In this document: piece after piece, positions 1 through 5,941 of the stretch | Layout of the letters: each line of letters starts with the position of its first letter | Position numbering within the stretch: the stretch's first letter is position 1 | Origin: Treponema sp. | GTDB taxonomy: Bacteria; Spirochaetota; Spirochaetia; Treponematales; Breznakiellaceae | Direction: 5' to 3' | NCBI GenBank assembly: GCA_031264395.1 | Contig: JAISEB010000134.1 | Location: 1 to 11,046 of the forward strand | DNA: 11,046 nt | Program-made: the position numbers and the translations under genes | Notes under the pieces: model-generated | What the model saw: the letters and a program-made list of their open reading frames with translations, nothing else | Database searches by the model: none | What the model was told of the DNA's origin: nothing

Positions 1-1041
1 GGTCCCGCCTTCGCCCCGTATCATCCTGAGGGAAAATTCCAGGCAGGGGGAGGCGTAAAGGCCGGAAAGGGGGTCCGCCGTGAGGATTCGGGGTTTTCCC
101 GGCGAAAAATCGAGGACCCGCATGAGTTCGGGCACGTCGATGTGTTTAGCCGTCAGCCCCCCCCTGAGGACGTTGTCCGAGTTGGCCATGAGTTCCACGG
201 CAAAGCCCTCTATATAGGCGTGAAGGACGCCGGCGGGAAGAAAGATCGCCTCGCCCGGCCTGAGCGTGACGAGGTTGAGGTACAGGGGGGCGATAACCGA
301 AGGATCGCCCGGGTACAGCGCCGCGAACCGGGCGGCCCAGGCTCCGGCCTCCCGCGTGGCGGAACCGGCCGTCCCGCCGGCCGGAGGCCCCGCCCTGTCT
401 GGACCGGCAAGGAAAGAACACAGTTCCCCCGCCGCTCCGGGAGGAAGGGCAAAGAGGGCGGCAAGGAAAGATCGCAGGGCCTCCCGGGGAACGGGAAGCG
501 CCAGCGCCTCTTTTAGGGGTTCAAGATTGTCCCTGAGGCGGCGGGGAGAAGGCCCAAGAACGGCGCCGAGGAGCTCTTTAATCTCGTCCGGCTCCCGAAA
601 ACCGCACAGGGCGGTAAAGGGGGTAATGGCGCATACTATTTCCGGTTTGTGACTGGAATCCCTGTAATTACGGTTCGCCGCGTCCGGGGGGAAACCCGCG
701 TCGTTTTCCCTTTTGAAGCCTTCCCTTGCCTGCTCAAGATTCGGATGGGCTTGAATGGAAAGCGGTTTTCCCGCGGCGAGCAGCTTGAAAAGAAAGGGAA
801 GCCCCCCGAAACGCCCGGCCGCTTCCCCGCCGAGGTACAGCGCCGGGTTCTCCGCTATGAGTTCCGCCAGCGGGATCTCTTCTTCCCCCCGGAGGACCCT
901 CGAAGGGCCCGCGGGATGTACGCCCATCCAGAGCTCCGCCCAAGGCTCCCCCGCGCTGTTGGCCAGCCCCAGAAGCCGGGGGATGTAATCAGGCGATCCC
1001 CAGTCATAATGTTTAACGGTATTCCGCAGCCTGTACAGCAT
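1..1041 (-). CDS. manA: mannose-6-phosphate isomerase, type I (3' end beyond window)
   Basis: Type I phosphomannose isomerase interconverts mannose 6-phosphate and fructose 6-phosphate in the cytoplasm, with one zinc ion. The reading frame starts at the ATG at 1041 and is open to base 1, giving 347 residues; relatives have about 390, so roughly the last 40-50 are missing. Visible hallmarks are the N-terminal VKHYDWGS (9-16), IQAHPN with zinc ligands Gln97 and His99, the family signature HKPEIVCAITPFTALCGFR (131-149) with Glu134, PAGVLHAYIEG with His274, and NVLRGGLT with the likely catalytic Arg293. The spacing of Q97, H99 and E134 matches E. coli ManA. The start lies 12 bases after the zapA stop; its Shine-Dalgarno is weak, which suggests translation coupled to zapA. 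It is the last gene seen in the infC operon. Its job there is probably sugar supply for glycan precursors or mannose use; no partner gene in the window decides between these. Confidence 0.93.
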   Translation of the reverse strand, partial: MLYRLRNTVKHYDWGSPDYIPRLLGLANSAGEPWAELWMGVHPAGPSRVLRGEEEIPLAELIAENPALYLGGEAAGRFGGLPFLFKLLAAGKPLSIQAHPNLEQAREGFKRENDAGFPPDAANRNYRDSSHKPEIVCAITPFTALCGFREPDEIKELLGAVLGPSPRRLRDNLEPLKEALALPVPREALRSFLAALFALPPGAAGELCSFLAGPDRAGPPAGGTAGSATREAGAWAARFAALYPGDPSVIAPLYLNLVTLRPGEAIFLPAGVLHAYIEGFAVELMANSDNVLRGGLTAKHIDVPELMRVLDFSPGKPRILTADPLSGLYASPCLEFSLRMIRGEGGT

Positions 1042-1053
1042 GATCCGCGGCGC

Positions 1054-1338
1054 CTACGCCCTGTTTTCCAGCGCCTCGTCTATACGGGCGATAAGATCCA
1101 GGGTGAGTTCTTCGGCCTCCTGCCCGCTCCGGTTTTTGAGTTTGTAGACTTCGTCGCTTAAAAGATAGCCGGTGAGTATGGCGAGTTTCAGCGGATCGGT
1201 GAGCCCTGTCTGTTCCTGTGTGCGTTCAAGCGCCGCGCCGTATTGGGCGAGGATCTCTTCAAGATACGCCCGCTCCTCATCCGCCGTGATGGAAAAGGAA
1301 GTTCCCAGAATATCCAGACGGAGATCGCTTTTCGGCAT
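1054..1338 (-). CDS. zapA: ZapA-family cell division protein
   Basis: A protein of 94 residues with the layout of ZapA: an N-terminal strand region (LRLDILGTSFSI, 6-17), an acidic helix (20-40), then DPLKLAILTGYLLSDEVYKLK (48-68), which corresponds to the conserved helix that begins the coiled coil, and a final helix. ZapA binds FtsZ and bundles filaments in the Z-ring. I chose the ATG at 1338 because AAGG lies just upstream across the previous stop (TAAGGATATG), and because the frame upstream of it runs antiphase through the repeat tail of the neighbouring gene. The gap to the coiled-coil gene upstream is 4 bases, so the two are probably co-translated. Family assignment rests on pattern and neighbour; the sequence is divergent from E. 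coli ZapA. Confidence 0.75.
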   Translation of the reverse strand: MPKSDLRLDILGTSFSITADEERAYLEEILAQYGAALERTQEQTGLTDPLKLAILTGYLLSDEVYKLKNRSGQEAEELTLDLIARIDEALENRA

Positions 1339-1342
1339 ATCC

Positions 1343-1837
1343 TTAAAAAATATCCAGTTCCCCGCCGTCTCCAGACGCGCCGTCCCCGGGCTCGCCGCCG
1401 TCAGGTACGCCGTCCCCAGGCGCATCGCCTTTGGACACATCGTCCCCGGATGCGCCGCCGTTAGACACGCCGTCTTTGGGCGCGCCGTTTTTAGACCCGG
1501 CCGCCGCCAAGCCGCCCGCGTCCATATCGGGAACGTTCCCGGCAGGGGAGGGCGCGGCCGCTTTCGGGGCCTTCTTGTCCCGGTTTTTGATGCCGAGACT
1601 CCGTTCTATGGCGTCCTCGAACTGGTTGAGCCTGTCAAGGGTGGAAAGGATGCCGTCTTCGATACGGCTCTGATCCTCCTTGAATGTCTCTACCAGTACC
1701 TCAAGTTCGTCAATGCGTTTCTGATAGGACTCAAGGCGTTCCCTCAGTCCGGTATTTTCACCGCTTACCTTTTCGACATACCCTATGGCCTTTTCGACCT
1801 TGGTCTCCAGCAGTTTAACCTGATCCAGAGTAACCAT
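1343..1837 (-). CDS. ZapB-like coiled-coil protein with Gly/Asp-rich repeat tail
   Basis: A protein of 164 residues in two parts. Residues 3-80 form a continuous heptad-rich helix (for example LLETKVEKAIGYVEKV and LRERLESYQKRIDELEVLVE), as in ZapB, the coiled-coil partner that ZapA recruits to the Z-ring. Residues 83-164 are a low-complexity tail: first Lys/Ala/Pro, then four decapeptide repeats rich in Gly, Asp, Ser and Pro (about 114-153), ending in the hydrophobic tip GELDIF. The tail is probably disordered. The gene starts 3 bases after the rplT stop, with GGAG of its ribosome site inside the end of rplT, and ends 4 bases before zapA. The neighbour supports a division role, but coiled coils are easily misassigned, so I give no symbol. 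It could also be a spirochaete-specific scaffold unrelated to ZapB. Confidence 0.65.
   Translation of the reverse strand: MVTLDQVKLLETKVEKAIGYVEKVSGENTGLRERLESYQKRIDELEVLVETFKEDQSRIEDGILSTLDRLNQFEDAIERSLGIKNRDKKAPKAAAPSPAGNVPDMDAGGLAAAGSKNGAPKDGVSNGGASGDDVSKGDAPGDGVPDGGEPGDGASGDGGELDIF
1363..1500 (-). repeat. 30-bp tandem repeat (about 4.6 copies) inside the coiled-coil gene
   Basis: Four units of exactly 30 bases begin at 1381, 1411, 1441 and 1471 on the plus strand. Each opens with cgtcccc or cgtcttt, followed by a partly conserved middle and an end like tagacacgc. A weaker partial unit lies at 1363-1380. Thirty bases equal ten codons, so copy-number change keeps frame. The coded decapeptide is roughly V-S/P-x-G-x-A/E-P/S-G-D-G/D. 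Confidence 0.85.
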
Positions 1838-1840
1838 GAG

Positions 1841-2218
1841 TTATGCTCCGCGGGAAGCGGGATTTTCCAGGGCGGACTTGACACGGGCCACAACCGCCCT
1901 GAAGGCCGCCGGATCTTCCACCGCCATGTTCGACAGGGTTTTCCGGTTGATTTCTATACCCGCCTTGTTAAGGCCGTCCACGAACCGCGAATAGGAAATT
2001 CCTTCCGCCCGGCAGGCGGCGTTGATCCTGATGATCCAGATCCGCCTGAAGTCGCCCTTCCGGTCGCGCCTGTCCCGGTATGCGTAGAAAAGCCCCTTTG
2101 TTACCGCGTCTTTGGCGGTTTTGTAATTCGAGTGCCTCCGCCCCCAGTAACCCTTGGCCAGCTTGAGAATCTTTTTTCTGTGGTTCTTCCGTTTTGAACC
2201 GTCTACCGCTCGTGACAT
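1841..2218 (-). CDS. rplT: 50S ribosomal protein L20
   Basis: L20 binds 23S rRNA and is needed for early assembly of the large subunit; in several bacteria it also represses its own operon. The protein has 125 residues, against a usual 117-120. It shows the basic N-terminal rRNA-binding arm (KRKNHRKKILKLAKGYWGRR) and the globular C-terminal part (IWIIRINAACRAEGISYSRF, then NRKTLSNMAVEDPAAF). The ATG at 2218 has GAGGAG about 7 bases upstream. It follows rpmI by 21 bases in the universal infC-rpmI-rplT order. The 3' end carries the ribosome-binding site of the next gene, so L20 translation and the division gene may be coupled. Confidence 0.98.
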   Translation of the reverse strand: MSRAVDGSKRKNHRKKILKLAKGYWGRRHSNYKTAKDAVTKGLFYAYRDRRDRKGDFRRIWIIRINAACRAEGISYSRFVDGLNKAGIEINRKTLSNMAVEDPAAFRAVVARVKSALENPASRGA

Positions 2219-2239
2219 AGTCCGCTCCTCGTCCGCCCC

Positions 2240-2440
2240 TTACCCGTAGGGAAGGAGGCGTTTTCTGATGACTGGTACGTTATCGCCGGATAAAATACCG
2301 CTGTGACGGAGACCCCGTTTCCGTTTGGAGGATTTTTTGGTCAGGATATGGCGAAGGTTCTGCTTCTTGTACTTGACCTTTCCGGTTCCCGTAAATGAAT
2401 AGCGCTTTGCCGCGCTCTTTTTGGTCTTCATCTTTGGCAT
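2240..2440 (-). CDS. rpmI: 50S ribosomal protein L35
   Basis: L35 is a small, very basic protein of the large ribosomal subunit. The 66 residues begin with the family pattern MPKMKTKKSAAKRY, followed by GTGKVKYKKQNLRHILTKK and KRKRGLRHSGILS; the length is typical. The ATG at 2440 has GGAG about 7 bases upstream. It sits 39 bases after infC and 21 bases before rplT, the conserved order of this operon. Confidence 0.97.
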   Translation of the reverse strand: MPKMKTKKSAAKRYSFTGTGKVKYKKQNLRHILTKKSSKRKRGLRHSGILSGDNVPVIRKRLLPYG

Positions 2441-2479
2441 AGTGCCGCTCCGTATCTGTGATCTTCCGGAATGACCCGG

Positions 2480-2992
2480 CTATTTTTTCTTCGGGCTTAA
2501 CACCATGGACATGAAACGGCCTTCCATCGCCGGAGCCTTGTCCATGACATAGTCCCCTTCTATTCTGGCAAGGACGTCCTTGAGGACATCCGCCCCCAGT
2601 TCCGTATGGGCAAGTTCCCGGCCCCTGAACCGGACCGTTACTTTGACCTTGTTGCCTTCACCCAAAAAATCCCTGATATGCTTCGACTTGAAATCCAGAT
2701 CATGCTCGTCTATCTTTGGCTGCATGCGGATTTCCTTAAGTTTCAGCAGTTTTTGTTTCTTTTTTGAATCCCGGACTTTTTTCTCATTTTCAAACTTGAA
2801 CTTGCCGTAATCCATGATCTTGCATACCGGGGGAACCGCCTGCGGGGCGACTTCCACAAGATCAAGCCCCTGCTCCCTGGCAATTTCAAGCGCCCTCGAG
2901 GTGCTCATGACACCCTGTTCCCCCTCATCCCTTATGAGACGGATCTCCCGCACCCGAATTTCCCCGTTGATTCGTAAATCCTTATCCGACAA
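2480..2992 (-). CDS. infC: translation initiation factor IF-3 (TTG start)
   Basis: IF-3 binds the 30S subunit, prevents early joining of 50S, and checks the start codon and initiator tRNA. The protein has 170 residues, near the usual 170-180. The N-terminal domain has LRINGEIRVREIRLI (6-20) and the DLVEVAPQAVPPVCKIMDYGKFKF block (about 44-67). A lysine-rich linker follows, then the C-terminal domain with KEIRMQPKIDEHDLDFK and VTVRFRGREL. The start is TTG at 2992: no in-frame ATG fits, and a strong GAGGAGG lies 4 bases upstream at 2997-3003. It is the first gene of the minus-strand operon and has its own promoter at 3066-3095. An unusual start codon for infC is common in bacteria; E. coli uses AUU for autoregulation, but UUG is less strongly rejected by IF-3, so the same control should not be assumed here. 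Confidence 0.97.
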   Translation of the reverse strand: MSDKDLRINGEIRVREIRLIRDEGEQGVMSTSRALEIAREQGLDLVEVAPQAVPPVCKIMDYGKFKFENEKKVRDSKKKQKLLKLKEIRMQPKIDEHDLDFKSKHIRDFLGEGNKVKVTVRFRGRELAHTELGADVLKDVLARIEGDYVMDKAPAMEGRFMSMVLSPKKK

Positions 2993-2996
2993 CTGA

Positions 2997-3003
2997 CCTC
3001 CTC
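2997..3003 (-). promoter_or_regulatory. infC ribosome binding site
   Basis: GAGGAGG on the minus strand, ending 4 bases before the TTG at 2992. It is the strongest Shine-Dalgarno in the operon and decides the infC start. An ATG at 3003-3005 overlaps it and opens a 7-codon frame that stops at 2982-2984, just inside infC. Confidence 0.8.
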
Positions 3004-3015
3004 ATGGCTTCCACC

Positions 3016-3050
3016 CGGCAGCCGCGGTTTCCGGTTAACGTATGGCGCCG
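3016..3050 (-). promoter_or_regulatory. leader hairpin in the infC 5' untranslated region
   Basis: On the minus strand CGGCGCC (3050-3044) can pair with GGC-U-GCCG (3023-3016), giving 7 base pairs with one bulged U around a 20-base interior. It lies between the predicted transcription start (about 3059) and the Shine-Dalgarno at 2997-3003. Leaders of infC-rpmI-rplT operons are known sites of control by L20 in Bacillus-type bacteria and of translational control in E. coli. This hairpin is a candidate for such a role only by position; I cannot show an L20-binding fold. Confidence 0.35.
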
Positions 3051-3065
3051 CGAGCTTATGCGGAA

Positions 3066-3095
3066 ATTATATCAACAAAGGGGCCTTTTTGTCCA
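3066..3095 (-). promoter_or_regulatory. sigma-70 promoter of the infC operon
   Basis: On the minus strand TGGACA (-35, 3095-3090) and a perfect TATAAT (-10, 3071-3066) are separated by 18 bases. Transcription would start near 3059 and leave a leader of about 66 bases before infC. It is an AT-rich island in GC-rich DNA, in the divergent region between infC and the membrane-protein gene. Confidence 0.8.
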
Positions 3096-3190
3096 GTGGG
3101 GATTCGTTTTTTTAACGCCCTGCCTTGAGTATACGCGCCTGACCCGAGGGGCTCTTGCAGGGCCGCCCTTCCGGCTAGTAGGATACTTTC

Positions 3191-3796
3191 ATGAATTTTT
3201 TCTGTTTTCTCTGGATGCTTCTCTTTTACCTCTTCTACCGTTCCGCCTCTCCGGGGGACGAAAGTTCCGGCGGCGTTTGGGCCCTGCTTCTGGGGAGCGT
3301 CGCCGCCGTTTCGCGGTTTTTTCTGGGCTCCTTTATTACGCCCGGCGGTTTCGGGTTTTCCCGCTGGCTGAGCGGTTTTGTGGACATTGTAAGCGTCCCG
3401 GTTCTGCTTCCGCTTGCGGTGTATTTTCTGTTTGCCGCCGCGGGAATTTTCAAGGGCGGGACCGGGAGCGCCAATTTTGCGCTCCTGTGGCTTATCCCGG
3501 CCGGGGCCATGCGGGCGGTCGGCTGGAGCGCGGGAAGGAACCCCGTCCTTCTGGTGCTGGTTCCGCTCCTGTGGACATCTTTGGCCTCCGGCATTCCGCT
3601 TTTTATCGGCTTTATTCTGAACGGCCGCGCGGCCGCGATCGTCTTTTCCGTGCTGGCCGCGCTGGCGCTGCCCCTCCTTGCGGCGACGGTTTACTGGGCT
3701 TTTTTCTCCCAGCGCATCCTTTTGGGGGCCGCCCTGCTTCCGGCTGTCCTTGTCGTCCCCGTAATATCCGCCGTGAGGAACATACTGCGGAACTGA
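3191..3796 (+). CDS. multi-spanning membrane protein of unknown function
   Basis: I do not recognise this family. The 201 residues are almost wholly hydrophobic, with about six or seven membrane segments: roughly 2-16, 29-49, 63-87, 96-111, 117-143, 147-172 and 176-194. Short polar loops carry the few charges (DESSGG near 23-28, KGGTGS near 88-93, SAGRN near 113-117), and the chain ends in basic RNILRN. No signature of a transporter, rhomboid, phosphatase or glycosyltransferase is visible. The ATG at 3191 has AGGA 7 bases upstream. The gene is divergent from infC, and its own promoter is unclear (TTGCAG at 3155 with TAGGAT at 3179 is a weak guess). It ends 107 bases before the kinase gene, which has a separate promoter, so it may be transcribed alone. 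High G and C at third positions and a continuous hydrophobic pattern support a real gene. Confidence 0.75.
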   Translation: MNFFCFLWMLLFYLFYRSASPGDESSGGVWALLLGSVAAVSRFFLGSFITPGGFGFSRWLSGFVDIVSVPVLLPLAVYFLFAAAGIFKGGTGSANFALLWLIPAGAMRAVGWSAGRNPVLLVLVPLLWTSLASGIPLFIGFILNGRAAAIVFSVLAALALPLLAATVYWAFFSQRILLGAALLPAVLVVPVISAVRNILRN

Positions 3797-3841
3797 ACGG
3801 CGGTTTTGCGCGAACAAGCTCATTTATCACACTCATTTTTA

Positions 3842-3870
3842 TTGAACAACACGGCGTTTTCAGGTACAAT
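3842..3870 (+). promoter_or_regulatory. sigma-70 promoter of the galactokinase-surE-TPR-NHL operon
   Basis: TTGAAC (3842-3847) and TACAAT (3865-3870) are 17 bases apart, near the sigma-70 consensus. The start of transcription would be near 3877, leaving a leader of only about 27 bases. A second TACAAT at 3879-3884 has no matching -35. GAGGT at 3890-3894 is the ribosome site of the kinase gene. Confidence 0.75.
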
Positions 3871-3903
3871 GGAACCAGTACAATCATGCGAGGTCATACA
3901 TAA

Positions 3904-5139
3904 ATGCTGGATATCGGTCTTGTTCACCGGAAGGAGTATGAAATAGATGACGACCGATCCCGGCCGGACAATGCCGGGGAGCCCGCCGAAAAGAAATCCG
4001 GGCGGGCAACCGTCCCCCGGCCCCCGGAGGACCCGTGCGCCGTTGTTATCGCCGAGGCTCCCGGCAGGATGCATTTTCTTGGCGAACACGGTGAACCGGG
4101 GGCCGGGCTCTACCTTTCTTCCGCCATAGACCGGACGGTCCGGGTGGCGGTGAGCCTTAGAAAGGACAATTCCATACGTTTTTACGCGGCGGATCTGGGG
4201 GAGCGTAAACGGACTACCCTCATCAACCTTAAATACAAAAGGGAAGACCGCTGGGCGAACTTTATCAAAGTCGCCATTCATGTTTTCGCCGGGCTGGGAT
4301 GCCCTGTCAAGGGGCTCAATTTTACTCTTTCGGGCACCGTTCCCCAGCAGGTGGGGCTGGCCTCTTCGTCCGCCATAGAGGCGGCGGCGGCGGTGGCGCT
4401 CCGGGGGTTTTTTCAGGCGAACATCAACGACCGCGATCTTGTCGGGGCGCTTGCCTCTTCGCGGGAGCTTTTTTTCGGGAAGAGTTCCCCTGTGGACTAT
4501 CTTGCCGTTTTTTCGGCCAGAAAAGATCAGTTTCTTGTCATTGACGAAGCCACGCTGGAAGTAAAGAAGATCAAATCGCCCCTTTCAAAGTACCGCATCC
4601 TTGTCATGGATTCCCGGGTGCCCCGCATGGGAGTGGAAGAGGAATTAAAACAGCGCCGGGACGACATAAAAAAGGGGCTTGATCTTCTTTCCCGGGGCAG
4701 GGAAGGGGCCAGTTTCCGGGATTTCGCCGCCGGGGATCTGGTTGATTCCATGGGCAACCTGCCTGAGGAGATAAGGCGGCGGAGCATGCATGTTGTGGAG
4801 GAAATACAGCGGATCGCCGATGCCGAAACGGCGCTGCGGGAGCCGGATCTTCCCGCGCTTTCCCGCATTATTACCCATTCCCACGAAAGCCTCCGGGATC
4901 TCTACGAGGTGTCCTGCCCCGAAGTGGACTGGCTTGTCAAAAGGGCGCAGGAAATAGATGGAGTCCTGGGATCGCGCATGACGGGGCAGGGGTTCGGCGG
5001 CTGTACCTATACCATACTCCGGGAAAACGCCGTAGAGGAGTACAAAAAAAGGCTTGAAGATTACGAACGGATCTTCGGCTTTCATCCGGTGATTTATGAG
5101 GTGCGCCCCGCTACCGGGGTACGCATCGTTCACGGCTGA
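3904..5139 (+). CDS. galactokinase-family GHMP kinase with divergent sugar-binding motif
   Basis: GHMP kinases phosphorylate small alcohols with ATP; the closest branch here is galactokinase (galactose to galactose 1-phosphate). The 411 residues show the galactokinase order of motifs: signature 1 as APGRMHFLGEHGEPGAG (52-68), the ATP-binding loop as VPQQVGLASSSAIEAAAAVAL (146-166), the likely catalytic base Asp198 in SSPVDYLAVF, the SHESLRDLYEVSCPE block (326-340), and the C-terminal loop SRMTGQGFGGCTYTIL (357-372). Signature 1 differs from the usual GRVNLIGEHTDY: Asn is His57, the sugar-contacting Asp is Glu64, and Tyr is Pro65. The ATP loop lacks the usual GAGLSSSA glycines. The first 45 residues are a charged, poorly conserved extension. 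An in-frame TAA directly precedes the ATG at 3904, so that is the earliest start; GAGGT lies 9 bases upstream. It heads a tight operon with surE. Substrate is uncertain: galactose is the default, but another aldohexose is possible. Confidence 0.85.
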   Translation: MLDIGLVHRKEYEIDDDRSRPDNAGEPAEKKSGRATVPRPPEDPCAVVIAEAPGRMHFLGEHGEPGAGLYLSSAIDRTVRVAVSLRKDNSIRFYAADLGERKRTTLINLKYKREDRWANFIKVAIHVFAGLGCPVKGLNFTLSGTVPQQVGLASSSAIEAAAAVALRGFFQANINDRDLVGALASSRELFFGKSSPVDYLAVFSARKDQFLVIDEATLEVKKIKSPLSKYRILVMDSRVPRMGVEEELKQRRDDIKKGLDLLSRGREGASFRDFAAGDLVDSMGNLPEEIRRRSMHVVEEIQRIADAETALREPDLPALSRIITHSHESLRDLYEVSCPEVDWLVKRAQEIDGVLGSRMTGQGFGGCTYTILRENAVEEYKKRLEDYERIFGFHPVIYEVRPATGVRIVHG

Positions 5140-5149
5140 AAGGATCGCC

Positions 5150-5941
5150 ATGACCATTTTGCTGACCAATGACGACGGTATTGCATCGCCGGGGCTGGAT
5201 CTTCTTGCCGTTTCGCTGAGAAGTGAAGGCCACCGGGTTTTTGTCCTTGCCCCGGACAGGAACCGTTCGGGAGTTTCCCATTCCATTTCCTTTCTTTCCG
5301 GCCCCATACGCCTTAAAGAGCACGGCGCGGATACCTGGTCCTGTCCGGGACTTCCGGCGGACTGCGTGATCACGGCCCTTTTGGGGGGGCTTCCCGGCCT
5401 TGACGGCCTTCCGGACATGGTTGTTTCGGGGATCAACCGGGGGGCCAACATAGGCACCGATATTATCTATTCGGGAACCGCCGCCGCGGCGCGGCAGGCC
5501 AGTTTTTGGGATCTGCCGTCGGTGGCGCTTTCGCTTGTCGAGGGAGATACCTATTACTGGGACATGGCGGTTTCGTATTCGGTAAGGCACATAGAAGACT
5601 TCAGGGCTCTCTGGCAGGCCGACACCTTCATCAACGTCAACATCCCCAACCGGGCAGAGTATCCTTCCGGCATGGAGCGTACCTTTCCTTCCCTGCGTAT
5701 TTACCACGACACCCTTTCGTCCTATGAAGGGCCTGACGGCAGGCTCTACTGTTTTTTCCGGAGCGGTGAAACGGACACGCCCGGCGAAAACGGTTCCGAC
5801 TGGGACGCGGTTTCCCGGGGCATGGCTTCGGCGAGCGCCGTCTTTATCCACCCCGTCGTCGCGTCGCCGGGCGGCCTCAGTTCCGGCCGGAAGAAGAGGG
5901 CCTCTTCGCCCGGCTTAAGGACGAGGGGAGGCGGAACCTGA
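5150..5941 (+). CDS. surE: 5'/3'-nucleotidase SurE
   Basis: SurE is a metal-dependent phosphatase that removes phosphate from nucleoside 5'- and 3'-monophosphates in the cytoplasm and is linked to stationary-phase survival. The 263 residues carry the family set: MTILLTNDDG with metal ligands Asp8 and Asp9, APDRNRSGVSHSIS with Ser40, VVSGINRGANIG with Asn96, and IYSGTAAAARQA. Length is typical. I chose the ATG at 5150 because the metal-binding motif must start within a few residues of the N terminus and AAAGGAT precedes it; a longer in-frame start at 5096 would lie inside the kinase gene. The gap to the kinase stop is 10 bases, and its TGA shares an A with the next ATG at 5941. The C-terminal 30 residues are basic and Gly/Ser-rich, with no clear counterpart. 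Confidence 0.95.
   Translation: MTILLTNDDGIASPGLDLLAVSLRSEGHRVFVLAPDRNRSGVSHSISFLSGPIRLKEHGADTWSCPGLPADCVITALLGGLPGLDGLPDMVVSGINRGANIGTDIIYSGTAAAARQASFWDLPSVALSLVEGDTYYWDMAVSYSVRHIEDFRALWQADTFINVNIPNRAEYPSGMERTFPSLRIYHDTLSSYEGPDGRLYCFFRSGETDTPGENGSDWDAVSRGMASASAVFIHPVVASPGGLSSGRKKRASSPGLRTRGGGT

Noticed and set aside
1339..1440. Longer N terminus for ZapA starting at 1440
   Set aside because: It would overlap the coiled-coil gene by about 100 bases in another frame, and the extra residues only translate the repeat out of phase. The ATG at 1338 has a ribosome site and fits ZapA length.
1363..1500. CRISPR array
   Set aside because: The 30-base units are contiguous with no spacers, differ from each other, and are in frame in a coding gene.
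1172..2197. Open frame of 341 codons on the plus strand across zapA, the coiled-coil gene and rplT
   Set aside because: It is antisense to L20 and to the division genes and has no domain. The repeat tail makes it look regular, but the coding sense is on the minus strand.
3004..3903. Open frame of 299 codons on the plus strand overlapping the membrane-protein gene
   Set aside because: It begins inside the infC leader and runs out of frame with the hydrophobic gene; its composition is Arg/Gly-rich without a pattern.
5096..5149. Longer SurE start at 5096
   Set aside because: It lies inside the kinase gene; the metal-binding TNDDG motif normally begins about six residues from the N terminus, which fits 5150.
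4645..5457. Minus-strand frames of 246-281 codons opposite the kinase, surE and TPR genes
   Set aside because: They are antisense shadows of genes with conserved motifs, and show no ribosome site or domain of their own.
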